From: Mycobacterium marseillense
Lineage (GTDB): Bacteria > Actinomycetota > Actinomycetes > Mycobacteriales > Mycobacteriaceae
Reading direction: 5' to 3'
Length of the DNA: 64,000 nucleotides
NCBI RefSeq assembly: GCF_010731675.1
Contig: NZ_AP022584.1
Coordinates: 930,001 to 994,000, forward strand
The translations under genes were made by a program, and so were the position numbers. Each line of letters begins with the position of its first letter. Position 1 is the first letter of the stretch. A model generated the notes under the pieces. That model was not told where the DNA came from, made no database searches, and worked only from the letters and a program-made list of their open reading frames with translations. Below are positions 46,324 to 56,001 of the stretch, in pieces.

Positions 46324-47085
46324 ATGCTTGAGGCCACCGAGACAGCCGACGTTCACCCCGTGGCGTCTCAGCCCTCGGCGTTGCACCGGTTCCGGATCCA
46401 TCTGGACATCGCCGTCGTCGTCGTCGTTCTCGTCCTGACGGATCTGATCGCGCACTTCACCACGCCGTGGGCGAGCGTGGCCACCGTCCCGGCCGCCGCC
46501 GTCGGGTTGGTCATCCTGATGCGGTGCCGTGGTTTGGGCTGGGTGGACCTCGGTCTGGGCCGCGAGCACTGGAAGCCGGGACTGGGTTATGCGCTGGCGG
46601 CCGTGGCCGTCGTGGCCTCGGTGATCGCGGTGGGCGTGCTGCTGCCGGCGACCCGGCCGATGTTCCTGAACAACCGCTACGCCACGATCTCGGGCGCGAT
46701 GGTCGCCTCGATGGTCATCATCCCGCTGCAGACCGTCATCCCCGAGGAGTTGGCGTTTCGCGGTGTGCTGCACGGCGCGCTCAACCGGGCGTGGGGTTTT
46801 CGCGGGGTCGCGCTGGCGGGCTCGCTGCTGTTCGGTCTGTGGCATGTGGCCACGTCGTTCGGACTGACCAGCAGCAACGTGGGCTTCACGCGGCTGTTCG
46901 GCGGCGGGATCGTGGGGATGCTGACCGGGGTGGCGGGCGCCGTGGTGGCGACGGGAGCCGCGGGGTTCGTCTTCAGCTGGTTGCGCCGGCGCAGCGGCAG
47001 CCTGATCGCGCCGATCGCCTTGCACTGGTCACTGAATGGGCTGGGTGCGCTCGCCGCGGCGTTCGTGTGGCACCTGTCCACCTGA
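46324..47085 (+). CDS. CPBP-family intramembrane metalloprotease (CAAX-protease-like)
   Basis: This is 253 residues with seven or eight hydrophobic segments. Abi motifs: EELAFRGVLHGALNRAW (motif 1, EExxxR, about 140-156), FGLWHVATSF (motif 2, about 175), and ALHWSLNGLG (motif 3, about 240). It is a membrane-embedded peptidase of the CPBP type, probably processing membrane proteins or peptides. Length and place match Rv1863c. It is convergent with adhA, only six bases apart. Confidence 0.85.
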   Translation: MLEATETADVHPVASQPSALHRFRIHLDIAVVVVVLVLTDLIAHFTTPWASVATVPAAAVGLVILMRCRGLGWVDLGLGREHWKPGLGYALAAVAVVASVIAVGVLLPATRPMFLNNRYATISGAMVASMVIIPLQTVIPEELAFRGVLHGALNRAWGFRGVALAGSLLFGLWHVATSFGLTSSNVGFTRLFGGGIVGMLTGVAGAVVATGAAGFVFSWLRRRSGSLIAPIALHWSLNGLGALAAAFVWHLST

Positions 47086-47091
47086 GACCGG

Positions 47092-48120
47092 TCACGCCAG
47101 CAGCACCGCCGCCCCCGCGATGCGCCCGGCGCTCAGATCCGCCAACGCTTGATCGGCTTGTCCAAGAGGGTATTCCGGCGTGGTCACCTCGATGTGGTGC
47201 TCGCCCGCGAAGTCGAGGAAGGCGCGCGCGTCGGCACGGGTGTTGGACGTGACCGATCGGACCTGGCGTTCCTGAAACAGGTGGCGCTGGTAGTTCAGCG
47301 TCGGGATGTCCGACAGGTGGATCCCGGCGATCGCCAGGGTGCCACCGCGATCCAGCGCCTCCAGCGCGGGCAACACCAGATCACCGACCGGAGCGAACAA
47401 GATCGCGGCGTCCAGCGGCAGCGGCGGCGGATCCGCCGCGCCCTGGGCGGATGCCGCGCCGAGTTCCAATGCCAACTCGCGGGCCCGGGATCCGCGCGTC
47501 ATCACGTGCACCTCGGCGCCCTGGGCCAGGGCGACCTGCGCGGTGATGTGTGCGCTGCCGCCAAAACCGTAGAGCCCCAGGCGCCCACCGGGCGGCAACT
47601 CGGCGCGAAGGAGCGAGCGGTAACCGATGATGCCCGCGCACAACAACGGGGCGAGTTCGCTGTCACTGTAGCCGGCGGGTAGGGGGTGTGCGAAAGCGGC
47701 TGGGACGGTGGCGAATTCGGCGTAGCCGCCGTCAGCGTCCCACCCCGTGTAGCGCGACTCGGGGCACAGGTTCTCGTCGCCGCGACGGCAGTATTTGCAC
47801 ACGCCGCAGGTGTGGCGCAGCCAGGCGATGCCCACCCGGTCCCCCACCCCGAACTCGTCTCCCGCCTCGGAGCCGACCTCGACGACCTCGCCGACCACCT
47901 CATGTCCGGGCGTGACCCGGTCGCGGTGGACGGGAAGGTCGCCTTCAGTGACGTGCAGATCGGTGCGGCAGACCCCGCAGGCGCGCACCGCCACCAGCAG
48001 TTCGGACGGCCCCGGCCGCGGCACCTCGGTGATGACCTGCTCGAGCGGGCCGGTAGCCATCGGCCCGGGTCGACGCACGCGCCAGGCGTGCATTGCCGTG
48101 GTGGTCACCGGTGGGGCCAT
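47092..48120 (-). CDS. adhA: Zinc-dependent alcohol dehydrogenase AdhA
   Basis: This is a 342-residue MDR enzyme. Catalytic Cys in [10 protein letters not shown] (about 48-56), GHE (about 72), structural zinc lobe [15 protein letters not shown] (about 105-119), and a Rossmann segment YGFGGSAH near 184-191. It oxidises primary alcohols with NAD(P)+. Matches Rv1862. It is convergent with the CPBP gene and starts 48 bases from the GlsB-like gene, same strand. Confidence 0.88.
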   Translation of the reverse strand: MAPPVTTTAMHAWRVRRPGPMATGPLEQVITEVPRPGPSELLVAVRACGVCRTDLHVTEGDLPVHRDRVTPGHEVVGEVVEVGSEAGDEFGVGDRVGIAWLRHTCGVCKYCRRGDENLCPESRYTGWDADGGYAEFATVPAAFAHPLPAGYSDSELAPLLCAGIIGYRSLLRAELPPGGRLGLYGFGGSAHITAQVALAQGAEVHVMTRGSRARELALELGAASAQGAADPPPLPLDAAILFAPVGDLVLPALEALDRGGTLAIAGIHLSDIPTLNYQRHLFQERQVRSVTSNTRADARAFLDFAGEHHIEVTTPEYPLGQADQALADLSAGRIAGAAVLLA

Positions 48121-48167
48121 CGCTCCATCATGCCGCTGACCACCACGGCCGCAACGGGTTCGGTCGG

Positions 48168-48467
48168 CTAGGTCCTGCGCACCATGCCGACGATCCAGAG
48201 CAGGATCAACGAGCCGAGCAACGCGGTGAAGAAGGTGAAGAAGTAGCCACCGCTCGCGGTGTCGACGAAGAAGCTCAAGATGAAGCCGCCGACCAGCGCG
48301 CCCACGATGCCGATCACGATGTCCATCAGGATTCCGGCTCCGCTACCGCGGATGATCTTGCTGGCGATCGCACCGGCGATACCACCGATGATGATGTAAC
48401 CGATCCAGCCCACGCTGGTGAGTGTGCTTGATCGAGCGAGGAATTCCGTAGCTGCCAAGATGTCCAT
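48168..48467 (-). CDS. GlsB/YeaQ/YmgE-family stress-response membrane protein
   Basis: From ATG 48467 (GGAGACC upstream) this is a 99-residue protein with three hydrophobic helices rich in Gly and Ile ([62 protein letters not shown]). This is the transglycosylase-associated/GlsB family of small membrane proteins, linked to general stress in other bacteria. Place and length resemble Rv1861. Confidence 0.85.
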   Translation of the reverse strand: MDILAATEFLARSSTLTSVGWIGYIIIGGIAGAIASKIIRGSGAGILMDIVIGIVGALVGGFILSFFVDTASGGYFFTFFTALLGSLILLWIVGMVRRT

Positions 48468-48614
48468 TGCGGGTCTCCTTGCAATCGCTGGCAAAGCCCA
48501 GCGCTTTGCTGGGCCGTCACTTCGGTATACCCAGTTTGGGTCACGAAACGAGTGCCGAAACGGAGACGGTTGCCCAACCGGTTTTCCGGCCGGGCCCGCG
48601 AAGGGTCCGGCCGG

Positions 48615-49706
48615 TCAGGCCGACAGCGTTTGCTGCGGCGCCGGCGCGGGGGTGGGGCTGACCTCTACGGCCGGCGCCTGACCCGGGACCGGTGCGGGCG
48701 CCGGCGCCGGTGCTCCCGGAGCCGCCGGTGCGGCGGGCGCGCCCGGAGCGGCCGGTGCTGGTGCTGGTGCGGGCGCACCCGGCGGCGCCGGGGCGCCCGG
48801 GGGCGGTGGCGGAGCTGCCGGCGGTGTCCACGCCTGGATCGACTCGGTGAGCGCCTTGGCCGCGCCGCGGTCCACCGGGTCGTTGGAGGTGCCGAGCCAG
48901 ACCACAAACCAGCGTTGCGCGTTCCCGCCATTGGCCGACCCGATCACGCCGGTCCAAATCTGGCCGTTCGGCTTGGAGGCGTCACTGAATTTGACCTCGT
49001 AGTACGACCCACTCCCGGTGCTTCCGTTGGCGCCGGCCAATGGGGTGCTCTCCTGGTTGATCCGCGTGCCGGGATAGGGCATGAAGAACTCACCCATGTC
49101 CGAACCCAGCCGCACCGCGGCCTTGGCGTTGTCGGCTTCCGCGCTGGCGTAAAGCTTTTGGTCGAGGCGGCCCATCACGATGCGGGTGTCGTTGGCCACC
49201 AGCGGTGGCTGGTCGGGCATCGGGGGCGGACCCGTCACCTTGCTCAGCAGCGCCGAGCCGTAGTCCAGGTGGGAGGCGTCCGACTCCACCCAGCCGGCGG
49301 GCAGGACATAGCTGAATCCCCCGACGGCGTTGTTGATCCGCCCGGCGTTCGGGTCGACCGGCGGTGGCGGAGGCGCGTTGGGGTCGACCGGCGGCGGGGG
49401 CGCGTTGGGGTCGACGGGCGGTGGCGGCGCCCCGTTCGGGCCGAGGGGCGGCGGGACCGCGTTGGGATCACCCGGTGCCGGTTGCGCATTCGGCGCGGGC
49501 GCGGCGGGCGCTGCCGGCGCGGCAGGCGCCCCAGGTGCGGGCGGGGCCGTGGCCGTGCTCGGCGGGACGGGGGTCGGGACTTCGGGATCGGCGTTCGAGG
49601 TCGCCGGCAACGCGATGGCGAGTGCGCTGGCACCACTGACCGTGGTGATGGCCAGCGTCGTCCACAGTCCTTTGCGGCGTGTCGAAATCGGTTCCACCTG
49701 CTCCAT
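48615..49706 (-). CDS. apa: Apa, alanine-proline-rich secreted glycoprotein (fibronectin attachment)
   Basis: This is a 363-residue precursor with signal peptide through PATSNA before [10 protein letters not shown]. The mature protein has an Ala/Pro-rich N-region with [10 protein letters not shown] repeats (about 88-123), a globular domain from [27 protein letters not shown], and a Pro/Ala C-tail (about 290-363). Thr-Pro sites are O-mannosylated in the M. tuberculosis protein, and fibronectin-binding motifs lie in the globular part. It is a major antigen at the cell surface. The repeat region is longer than I remember for M. tuberculosis, as in M. avium. Confidence 0.93.
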   Translation of the reverse strand: MEQVEPISTRRKGLWTTLAITTVSGASALAIALPATSNADPEVPTPVPPSTATAPPAPGAPAAPAAPAAPAPNAQPAPGDPNAVPPPLGPNGAPPPPVDPNAPPPPVDPNAPPPPPVDPNAGRINNAVGGFSYVLPAGWVESDASHLDYGSALLSKVTGPPPMPDQPPLVANDTRIVMGRLDQKLYASAEADNAKAAVRLGSDMGEFFMPYPGTRINQESTPLAGANGSTGSGSYYEVKFSDASKPNGQIWTGVIGSANGGNAQRWFVVWLGTSNDPVDRGAAKALTESIQAWTPPAAPPPPPGAPAPPGAPAPAPAPAAPGAPAAPAAPGAPAPAPAPVPGQAPAVEVSPTPAPAPQQTLSA

Positions 49707-49847
49707 GGCGACGAACCTACCGTGTTACCGCTGTGACGCAAGGAGCTTTGCGGACTAATGCAGCGCAGTTGTGTCGATGTTGCCAATGTGCAACCTGCCG
49801 CGCGCCGTCCGGACATCGGGTGCCGCCCGAACCTTTTTCGCCGGCGC

Positions 49848-50951
49848 TCAGTGGGCGGCCGGATACAGCGTCACCTCATGGGCTTTCACCGAGAACCACA
49901 CCCGATCCCCCGGCGCCAATCGCAACTCCGCGGCGGCGTCCGCGGTGATCTCCGCGGCCAGGCCCGGGGCCCCGTCGGGTTGCTGAGCGCCGCGCACCAA
50001 CACCGCCGACCCGCGGATATCCAGCTCGGCCACGGTCACCTCAACGGCGTTGCGGGGGCTGCCGTGCGGCTGATCGCGGTAGACGGCGACCACCGTGGGC
50101 GGGAACACCGCGATCGCATGCTGCTCGGGTGAGACCAGGTCGCCTCGCGCATCATGGGCCGCGTACCAGCGGTCGCCCGAGGGCGCGAGCAGCGAGCCGT
50201 CGCGATCGACCGTTCCGTTGACCAGGTTGATGCCGGCGATGCGGGCCGCGAAATGACTGCGAGGCGCGGTGAGCACCTCGGGCACCGGGCCGATTTCGGC
50301 GGCCTTGCCGGACTCGAGCACCAGCACTCGATCGGCCAACGTGAACACGTCCAGCAGGTCGTGGGTGACCAGGATCGCGGCGCAGCCGGTGCGGGAGATG
50401 ACCTGGCGCAGCACGGCCCGGATCGCGGCGGCCGCGGCGACGTCGAGGCCGGCCAGGGGTTCATCGAGGAGCAACACGTCGGGTTCGGCCGCCAGCGCCC
50501 GCGCGATCGCAACCCGCTGAGCCTGCCCGCCGGAGAGCTGTCGCGGTTTTCGGTCGGCGAGGCGCTCGGCGTCCACCTCGCGCAACCAGCGGGCCGCCGT
50601 CGCTTTCTCCGCCGCGCGGGCCGGGCGCAGCCTCGCGCGACGACTGTGCGGTCCGAAAGCGACGTTGGCGGCAACGCTCATGTGCGGGAACAACAATGCG
50701 TCTTGCAGCAACAGCCCCACCCGGCGGTCGTGCGTCGGGACGTTGATCCCGGCCGCGGTGTCGGTCAAGACCCGCTCGCCCAACCGCACCGCCCCGCGGT
50801 CGGGCCGAAGCAGGCCCGCGATGACATGCAGGACAGTCGATTTGCCCGCGCCGTTGGGACCGAGCACCGCGAGCACCTCTCCCGCGGCCACCGAGAACTC
50901 CACATCCACCTGACGTTCGGCGACGACCGCGCGCAGCTGCAATTCGCTCAT
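49848..50951 (-). CDS. modC: Molybdate ABC transporter ATP-binding protein ModC
   Basis: This is 367 residues. Walker A GPNGAGKST (about 32-40), ABC signature LSGGQAQRVAIARAL (about 136-150), Walker B VLLLDEPLAG (about 157), switch His in LVTHD (about 194), and a C-terminal TOBE domain (about 290-365) for oxyanion sensing. It powers molybdate uptake for molybdenum-cofactor enzymes. modB ends nine bases upstream. Confidence 0.93.
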   Translation of the reverse strand: MSELQLRAVVAERQVDVEFSVAAGEVLAVLGPNGAGKSTVLHVIAGLLRPDRGAVRLGERVLTDTAAGINVPTHDRRVGLLLQDALLFPHMSVAANVAFGPHSRRARLRPARAAEKATAARWLREVDAERLADRKPRQLSGGQAQRVAIARALAAEPDVLLLDEPLAGLDVAAAAAIRAVLRQVISRTGCAAILVTHDLLDVFTLADRVLVLESGKAAEIGPVPEVLTAPRSHFAARIAGINLVNGTVDRDGSLLAPSGDRWYAAHDARGDLVSPEQHAIAVFPPTVVAVYRDQPHGSPRNAVEVTVAELDIRGSAVLVRGAQQPDGAPGLAAEITADAAAELRLAPGDRVWFSVKAHEVTLYPAAH

Positions 50952-50960
50952 GACCCCGCC

Positions 50961-51782
50961 CTACCTGGCGTCGGCCCCGGTCAGCCGGCGCGCGCCCAGC
51001 CCCAGCACCACCAGGGCCGCCACCACCACCAGCAGGATCGACAACGCCACGGCCGCGTCGGCGTCGGTCACGCGCTGCAAATAAATCTCCAGCGGCAGCG
51101 TGCGGGTCACGCCTTGCCGCGAGCCGGCGAAGGTCAGGGTGGCGCCGAACTCCCCCAGCGAACGGGCGAACGCCAACACCGCGCCCGAAACGACCCCCGG
51201 CACCAACAGCGGCAGGGTGACGCGCCACCACACCGCGCTCGGCCGCGCCCCCAGCGTCGCGGCCACCACCTCGAAATCGGCGCCCGCGGTGCGCGCGGCG
51301 CCCTCCAGCGAGATCACCAGGAACGGCAGCGAGACGAACGTCTGCGCCAGCACGACGGCGGTGGTGCTGAAGGCGATGCTGATGCCGGCGGCCTCCAGGT
51401 ACCGGCCGAGCAAGCCGAGCCGCCCGAACGCGTACAGCAGGGCGATGCCCCCCACGACCGGCGGCAGCACCAGCGGCAGCAGGATCAGTGGCCGCAGCAA
51501 CCGCACCGGCCGCGCCGTGCTGCGGGCCAGCACCAGTGCCATCGGCACGCCCAGCGCCACGCACAACGCGGTGCTGGCGGTGGCGGTCTGCAGGCTGAGC
51601 GCCAGCGCGGTGCGCGACGAGGAACTCGTGATCAACGACCAGAAGTGCGGCCAGTCGACCTTGATCGCGATGGCCAGCAACGGCAATACCACGAAGACGG
51701 TCCCGACGGCCGCGGGCAGATACACCCAGCGGGGCAGATCCGTGCTGTGTGCGCTAATACCTACCCTCCTGCCGGCGGTCAC
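50961..51782 (-). CDS. modB: Molybdate ABC transporter permease ModB
   Basis: This is 273 residues from GTG 51782, with five or six membrane helices and the permease EAA loop [25 protein letters not shown] (about 170-190 region). No good ribosome site precedes that GTG. AGGAGGG lies just upstream of an in-frame ATT at 51758, where the homologous ModB begins ([14 protein letters not shown]), so an unusual ATT start is possible. It is followed by modC. Confidence 0.9.
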   Translation of the reverse strand: MTAGRRVGISAHSTDLPRWVYLPAAVGTVFVVLPLLAIAIKVDWPHFWSLITSSSSRTALALSLQTATASTALCVALGVPMALVLARSTARPVRLLRPLILLPLVLPPVVGGIALLYAFGRLGLLGRYLEAAGISIAFSTTAVVLAQTFVSLPFLVISLEGAARTAGADFEVVAATLGARPSAVWWRVTLPLLVPGVVSGAVLAFARSLGEFGATLTFAGSRQGVTRTLPLEIYLQRVTDADAAVALSILLVVVAALVVLGLGARRLTGADAR

Positions 51783-51985
51783 CTCGACAACTCACGCGGG
51801 AACAGCTCACCCGCTCCTCGCATTACACCGGAATGCCGTGGGCTGCGCGCGTAGTGGGAGCGAGACCCGCCGACGGGCGTAAGTGGCGCCCCGGCGACCG
51901 GTGGTCAGCCGGAGCGACGAGAATGGTTTTGCGCGGCCATCGCCACGGGTAGCCGGAAGATCACCGCCAGGACGAAGGTGCATGG

Positions 51986-52666
51986 ATGCCATCTGAACAG
52001 GCGCCGCCCCCGCCCAAATCGGCGCCGGGCTGGTACCCCGATCCCGCAGGGGTTGGACACGGGCTGCAACGGTATTTCGACGGCACCAACTGGACTAGCG
52101 AATGGGCTTTCGCCACCGAGCCGCCCCAGAAGGGCGTCTCGGGAAAGGTCGCCCTGGCGCTGTCGGTACTCACCGTGCTGGTTCTCCTCGTCATCGTCGG
52201 TAAAAGCTGGGGTTTCGGCGACAGAAACGACAGCCAACCCTCATCGGGCGGTACGACCACGGCGGGGCCGTCGACACCCGCCGAGGCGGCCCCCTCGACG
52301 CCGGCCGGCCCCAAGAAGCCCGACGGCGTCACGTTCACGACCGCAGCAGGCCCGGACGGCGAACTCGTCGACGCGTTATTCGCCATCCGCGACAACTACA
52401 CCGAGCTGCTGATCAAAGACGGTGCGCGGCTGGACACCATCGACATCCTCCGGTACGCCCGGGCGACCTACCCCGACGCCGCCGCGGTGAACGTTCAGGG
52501 CACCTTCCCGATGACCGACCCGTACGGCAATACCTCGACCCAGGTCGCCATCGACCTCACCTACTCGCGGGCGACGTTGAACAAGATCAACTTCGACGGC
52601 GTGACCAAGAACAGCATTTGGGAGATCCGCGATTCCGGCTCGATCCTCCCGGCGTTCCAGCCTTAG
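51986..52666 (+). CDS. DUF2510 membrane protein inserted within the mod operon
   Basis: This is 226 residues. The DUF2510 motif GWYPDPAGVGHGLQRYFDGTNWTSEWAF (about 15-42) is followed by one membrane helix (ALALSVLTVLVLLVIVG, about 57-73), a Ser/Thr/Pro-rich linker, and an extracellular domain (LVDALFAIRDNYTELLIKDG, IDLTYSRATL). The gene lies on the opposite strand between modA and modB, which are adjacent in M. tuberculosis. Function unknown. Confidence 0.8.
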   Translation: MPSEQAPPPPKSAPGWYPDPAGVGHGLQRYFDGTNWTSEWAFATEPPQKGVSGKVALALSVLTVLVLLVIVGKSWGFGDRNDSQPSSGGTTTAGPSTPAEAAPSTPAGPKKPDGVTFTTAAGPDGELVDALFAIRDNYTELLIKDGARLDTIDILRYARATYPDAAAVNVQGTFPMTDPYGNTSTQVAIDLTYSRATLNKINFDGVTKNSIWEIRDSGSILPAFQP

Positions 52667-52701
52667 GCGACGACGAGCACCGTCGCCGCGGTGGATCGCG
52701 A

Positions 52702-53478
52702 TCAAGGCTTGGCGAAACCCGCCTGGGCCAAAATCTGCTGGCCGGCCGGGGAGGTCACCAAATCGACGAACTTCTGCGCCTGCGCGGAATGCGGAGCCTT
52801 CTTCAACACCCCGATGGGATAGACGTTCACGGCGCCGGCGGCCTCGGGGAAGGCCACGGTCGCGACCTTGTCGCCGGCCGCCTTGGCGTCGGTGACGTAG
52901 ACCAGCGCGGCGTCGGCCTGGCCGCTGGTGACCTTGTTCAGGGCGTCCGTCACGCTGAGTTCCTCGCTGACCGGGTTGAGGTGCACCCCGGTGCTGTCTT
53001 CGACGCGATGGGTGGCCGCGCCGCACGGCACCGGGTGCTGGCACGTCACCACGGTGCGGCCCGGCTCGGCCAGATCGGCGAAGGAGCCGATCTTTTTCGG
53101 GTTGCCCGGCGCGGTGACGATGACCAACGTGTTCGACGCGAAGTTCCTCGGGTCACCGCTCAGCAGGCCCGCCTTGCTGACCGTGTCCATCTGCGCGGTA
53201 TCGGCCGACGCGAAGACGTCGGCGGTGGCGCCCTGTGTCAACTGGGTGGCCAGCTCGGAGGAGCCGGCGAACTCGAATTCGACGCCGCCGCCCGGGTTTT
53301 CGGCCGTGAACTGCTGGCCGAGCCGCGTGAACGTCGGTTTGAGCGACGCGGCGGCAAACACCATCACCTTCCCAGGGGCTTGCGACGACTGCGCCGGCGG
53401 CGGTGGGGAACCGCACCCGACCAGACCCGCCAGCAGCACCGTCGAAAGCAAACCGGCCAGGAACCCGATCCGACGCAT
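52702..53478 (-). CDS. modA: Molybdate-binding lipoprotein ModA
   Basis: This is a 258-residue periplasmic binding protein. A lipobox ends at Cys22 (LVGC), then VMVFAAASLKPTFTRLGQQF, SSELATQL, LVYVTDAKAAGD and INYPIGVLKK-like strands that frame the oxyanion pocket. It captures molybdate/tungstate for ModBC. The modB gene is about 920 bases downstream with an opposite-strand gene between, so modBC probably needs another promoter. Confidence 0.93.
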   Translation of the reverse strand: MRRIGFLAGLLSTVLLAGLVGCGSPPPPAQSSQAPGKVMVFAAASLKPTFTRLGQQFTAENPGGGVEFEFAGSSELATQLTQGATADVFASADTAQMDTVSKAGLLSGDPRNFASNTLVIVTAPGNPKKIGSFADLAEPGRTVVTCQHPVPCGAATHRVEDSTGVHLNPVSEELSVTDALNKVTSGQADAALVYVTDAKAAGDKVATVAFPEAAGAVNVYPIGVLKKAPHSAQAQKFVDLVTSPAGQQILAQAGFAKP

Positions 53479-53600
53479 GGATGCACCCTAGCCCGCCGAT
53501 GATGCGGTCGCCCTGGCGGCCGAATCGCCGCAAAAAGTGTCGCCCAAAGAGTTACCCAAATGATCCGCGCGTCGCGGCGGCAAAAATTTCGTCAGCTAGC

Positions 53601-53612
53601 TACTGTCCAGTA
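53601..53612. promoter_or_regulatory. Palindrome upstream of the SDR at 53666 (putative operator)
   Basis: TACTG and CAGTA are inverted around TC, 54 bases before the start codon, near a TTGACG sequence (53626). TetR-family operators often have this form. No adjacent regulator gene is seen. Confidence 0.4.
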
Positions 53613-53665
53613 ACATATACGGGGATTGACGCCATAACGTGCTGAGGTCCCAGGCAGAGGAGGTC

Positions 53666-54343
53666 ATGGCAGTGGAGGTACTGGTTACCGGCGGAGACAC
53701 GGAGCTGGGACGCGCGGTGGCCGAGGGCTTCCGCGACGACGGCCACAAAGTGACCCTCGTGGGCGCCCGCAAGAGCGATCTGGAGATCGCCGCCAAGGAA
53801 CTCGAGGTCGAGGCGATCGTCTGCGACACCACCGACCCGGCCAGCCTCGAAGAGGCCCGCCCGCTGTTCCCCCACCACCTGGACACCATCGTCAACGTGC
53901 CCGCGCCCACCTGGGAGGCCGGGGACCCGCGCACCTACTCGATCGCCGACACCGCCAACGCGTGGCGCAAAGCGCTTGACGCGACGGTGCTTTCGGCGGT
54001 GCTGACGCTCCAGACCGTCGGCGATCATCTCCGGTCGGGCGGGTCGATCATCAGCGTGGTACCCGAGAACCCGCCGGCGGGCAGCGCCGATGCCGCAATC
54101 AAAGCGACGCTGACGAATTGGACCGCGGGGCAGGCCGCCGTCTTCGGCACGCGCGGAATCACGGTCAACGCCGTCGCCAGTGGGCGCAGCGCCCACGCCG
54201 GCTACGACGGACTCACTCGCACCCCCGCGCCGGTGGCCGCCGAGGTCGCGCGCCTGGCGCTGTTCTTGACCACGTCGGCGGCGCGCCACATCACCGGTCA
54301 GACGTTGCACGTGAGCCACGGCGCGCTGGCTCAGTTCGCCTGA
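53666..54343 (+). CDS. Short-chain dehydrogenase-like protein (Rv1856c-like)
   Basis: This is 225 residues from ATG 53666 (AGAGGAGG upstream), the length of Rv1856c. An N-terminal cofactor loop is present (VLVTGGDTELGRAVAEGF), but the catalytic Tyr-x-x-x-Lys is not seen; the corresponding segment reads SADAAIKATLTNW. It may bind NAD(P) or act with a partner. Divergent from modA. Confidence 0.75.
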   Translation: MAVEVLVTGGDTELGRAVAEGFRDDGHKVTLVGARKSDLEIAAKELEVEAIVCDTTDPASLEEARPLFPHHLDTIVNVPAPTWEAGDPRTYSIADTANAWRKALDATVLSAVLTLQTVGDHLRSGGSIISVVPENPPAGSADAAIKATLTNWTAGQAAVFGTRGITVNAVASGRSAHAGYDGLTRTPAPVAAEVARLALFLTTSAARHITGQTLHVSHGALAQFA

Positions 54344-54406
54344 GGCGTAACCCGCGCCGGTCGCAAACCCTTCTCCCCCGCCCGGCCGATCGCTACGGTG
54401 ATCAGC

Positions 54407-55324
54407 GTGGCTATTCGACTTGGTTTGCAGATTCCCAACTTTTCCTACGGCACCGGGGTAGAGGAACTCTTCCCCACCGTCATCGCCCAGGCGCGCGAGG
54501 CCGAATCCGCTGGATTCGACTCGGTTTTCGTGATGGACCACTTCTACCAACTGCCGATGTTGGGGTCGCCCGACCAGCCGATGCTGGAGGCCTACACCGC
54601 GCTGGGGGCGCTGGCCACCGCCACCGAGCGGGTGCAGCTGGGCACCCTGGTGACCGGCAATACGTATCGCAACCCCAGCCTGCTGGCGAAGACCATCACC
54701 ACGCTGGACGTGGTGAGTCAGGGCCGCGCGATCCTGGGCATCGGCACCGGTTGGTTCCAGCTCGAGCATGACCAGCTGGGTTTCGAATTCGGCACCTTCA
54801 CCGACAGATTCAACCGGCTCGACGAAGCACTGGAGATCATCTTGCCGATGATCAAGGGCGAGCGGGCGACCTTCTCGGGCAAGTGGTATCGCACCAGCGA
54901 GGCGTTCGCCAATCCCCGCTTCCGAGACCACATTCCGCTGATGATCGGCGGCAGCGGCGAAAAGAAGACAATCCCGCTCGCCGCACGGCATTTCGACCAC
55001 CTCAACGTGATCGCGGGCTTCGACGAACTGCCCGGCAAGTTGGAGGTGGTGCGACGCTCCTGCGAGGAGGTGGGCCGCGACCCGGCCACCCTGGAGACCA
55101 GCACGCTGACCACCGTCATGATCGACGAAAACGCGAGCCTCGACCAGATTCCCGCGGAGATGAAACAGCGCATGGTGGTCGGCAACCCGGACTCGGTCGC
55201 CGATCAGATCAAGACCAAGGTGATCGACGCGGGCATCGACGGCGTGATCATCAACCTGCCGTTCTACACACCGGGCATCGTCGAGGCGGCCGGCGCAGCG
55301 CTGCGCCCGCTCGTCGGGCTCTAG
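54407..55324 (+). CDS. LLM class F420-dependent oxidoreductase (Rv1855c-like)
   Basis: This is 305 residues from GTG 54407. LLM TIM-barrel signature: RLGLQIPNF, DSVFVMDHFYQLPML, VQLGTLVTGNTYRNPSLLAKTITTLDVVSQGRAILGIGTGWFQLEHDQLG, and IPLMIGGSGEKKTIPLAARH. It probably uses F420H2. A GTG three codons earlier is an alternative start. Substrate unknown. Confidence 0.86.
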   Translation: MAIRLGLQIPNFSYGTGVEELFPTVIAQAREAESAGFDSVFVMDHFYQLPMLGSPDQPMLEAYTALGALATATERVQLGTLVTGNTYRNPSLLAKTITTLDVVSQGRAILGIGTGWFQLEHDQLGFEFGTFTDRFNRLDEALEIILPMIKGERATFSGKWYRTSEAFANPRFRDHIPLMIGGSGEKKTIPLAARHFDHLNVIAGFDELPGKLEVVRRSCEEVGRDPATLETSTLTTVMIDENASLDQIPAEMKQRMVVGNPDSVADQIKTKVIDAGIDGVIINLPFYTPGIVEAAGAALRPLVGL

Positions 55325-55425
55325 GCCCTACGCGGCTCGCGGATTCGTCGTGGCGCGGTAATACTTCCCGAATAGCGTTTACCTGCGCCACAGTCGCGCA
55401 GCGCACAAGAAAAGCCGGGGAGGCC

Positions 55426-55806
55426 ATGAAGAAACGAGCATGGGCCGCGCTCGCCGTCGGCGTGGCGTTGGCCCCCGCCCCCCTCGCGCATGCCGACGAC
55501 ACCTGGATCGCCATGGCGATATCGGACTCCACCGGGCACATCAGCATCGCCGATGGCGCGGCCAGCCAGGGCGCGGCCGAAAAGGCGGCCATGGATACGT
55601 GCCGCAAGAGCATCAGCGACTGTCGTCTGCTGGCCAGCGGCCAGGGCGGCTGCGTGGCCCTCGCCTTGAACGGGGCCAAATCCCGATATTTCGGGGGCTG
55701 GGGTCCGACGCGCGAGGACGCCGAGGCGGCGGCGCTGGCGCGCGCACCCGGCGGAATGGTCCAGGCCGGCCACGACCACTGCGCGGGAGAAGGTGCCCCC
55801 CAATGA
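55426..55806 (+). CDS. Secreted DUF4189-type protein
   Basis: This is a 126-residue secreted protein: signal peptide MKKRAWAALAVGVALAPAPLAHA, then DDTWIAMAISDSTGHISIADGAASQGAAEKAAMDTCRKSISDCRLLASGQGGCVALAL. Three Cys and the repeated alternating Ala pattern are typical of DUF4189 exported proteins of actinobacteria. GGGGAGG precedes ATG 55426. Function unknown. Confidence 0.82.
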   Translation: MKKRAWAALAVGVALAPAPLAHADDTWIAMAISDSTGHISIADGAASQGAAEKAAMDTCRKSISDCRLLASGQGGCVALALNGAKSRYFGGWGPTREDAEAAALARAPGGMVQAGHDHCAGEGAPQ

Positions 55807-55893
55807 CGGCCACGCGATGCGCGGCGCTGCTGTCTCAGCGGGATTGATAACTTCACCACAGCGCCGGTCGACGACCAGGCGTGATGCGCACGG

Positions 55894-55909
55894 TGTGGTT
55901 GATTACACA
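55894..55909. promoter_or_regulatory. Crp-like half-palindrome upstream of ndh
   Basis: TGTGG-TTGATT-ACACA (55894-55909) has the six-base spacer of the Crp consensus TGTGA-N6-TCACA, with one mismatch per arm. It lies about 93 bases before the ndh start. It may be a cAMP-receptor-protein site; weak by itself. Confidence 0.35.
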
Positions 55910-56001
55910 TGTTGCCAGTTAGGTTTCGGGTATCCGTCTGACTAGCGTGGTTGCTATCTGCAGTCGCGCGTCCAAAAGCCCTCGTCAGGAGCAGCGGAAA
56001 C

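Noticed and set aside
49330..49470. Short tandem repeats suggesting a minisatellite or CRISPR
   Set aside because: They encode the [10 protein letters not shown] repeats of Apa in frame and have no spacers.
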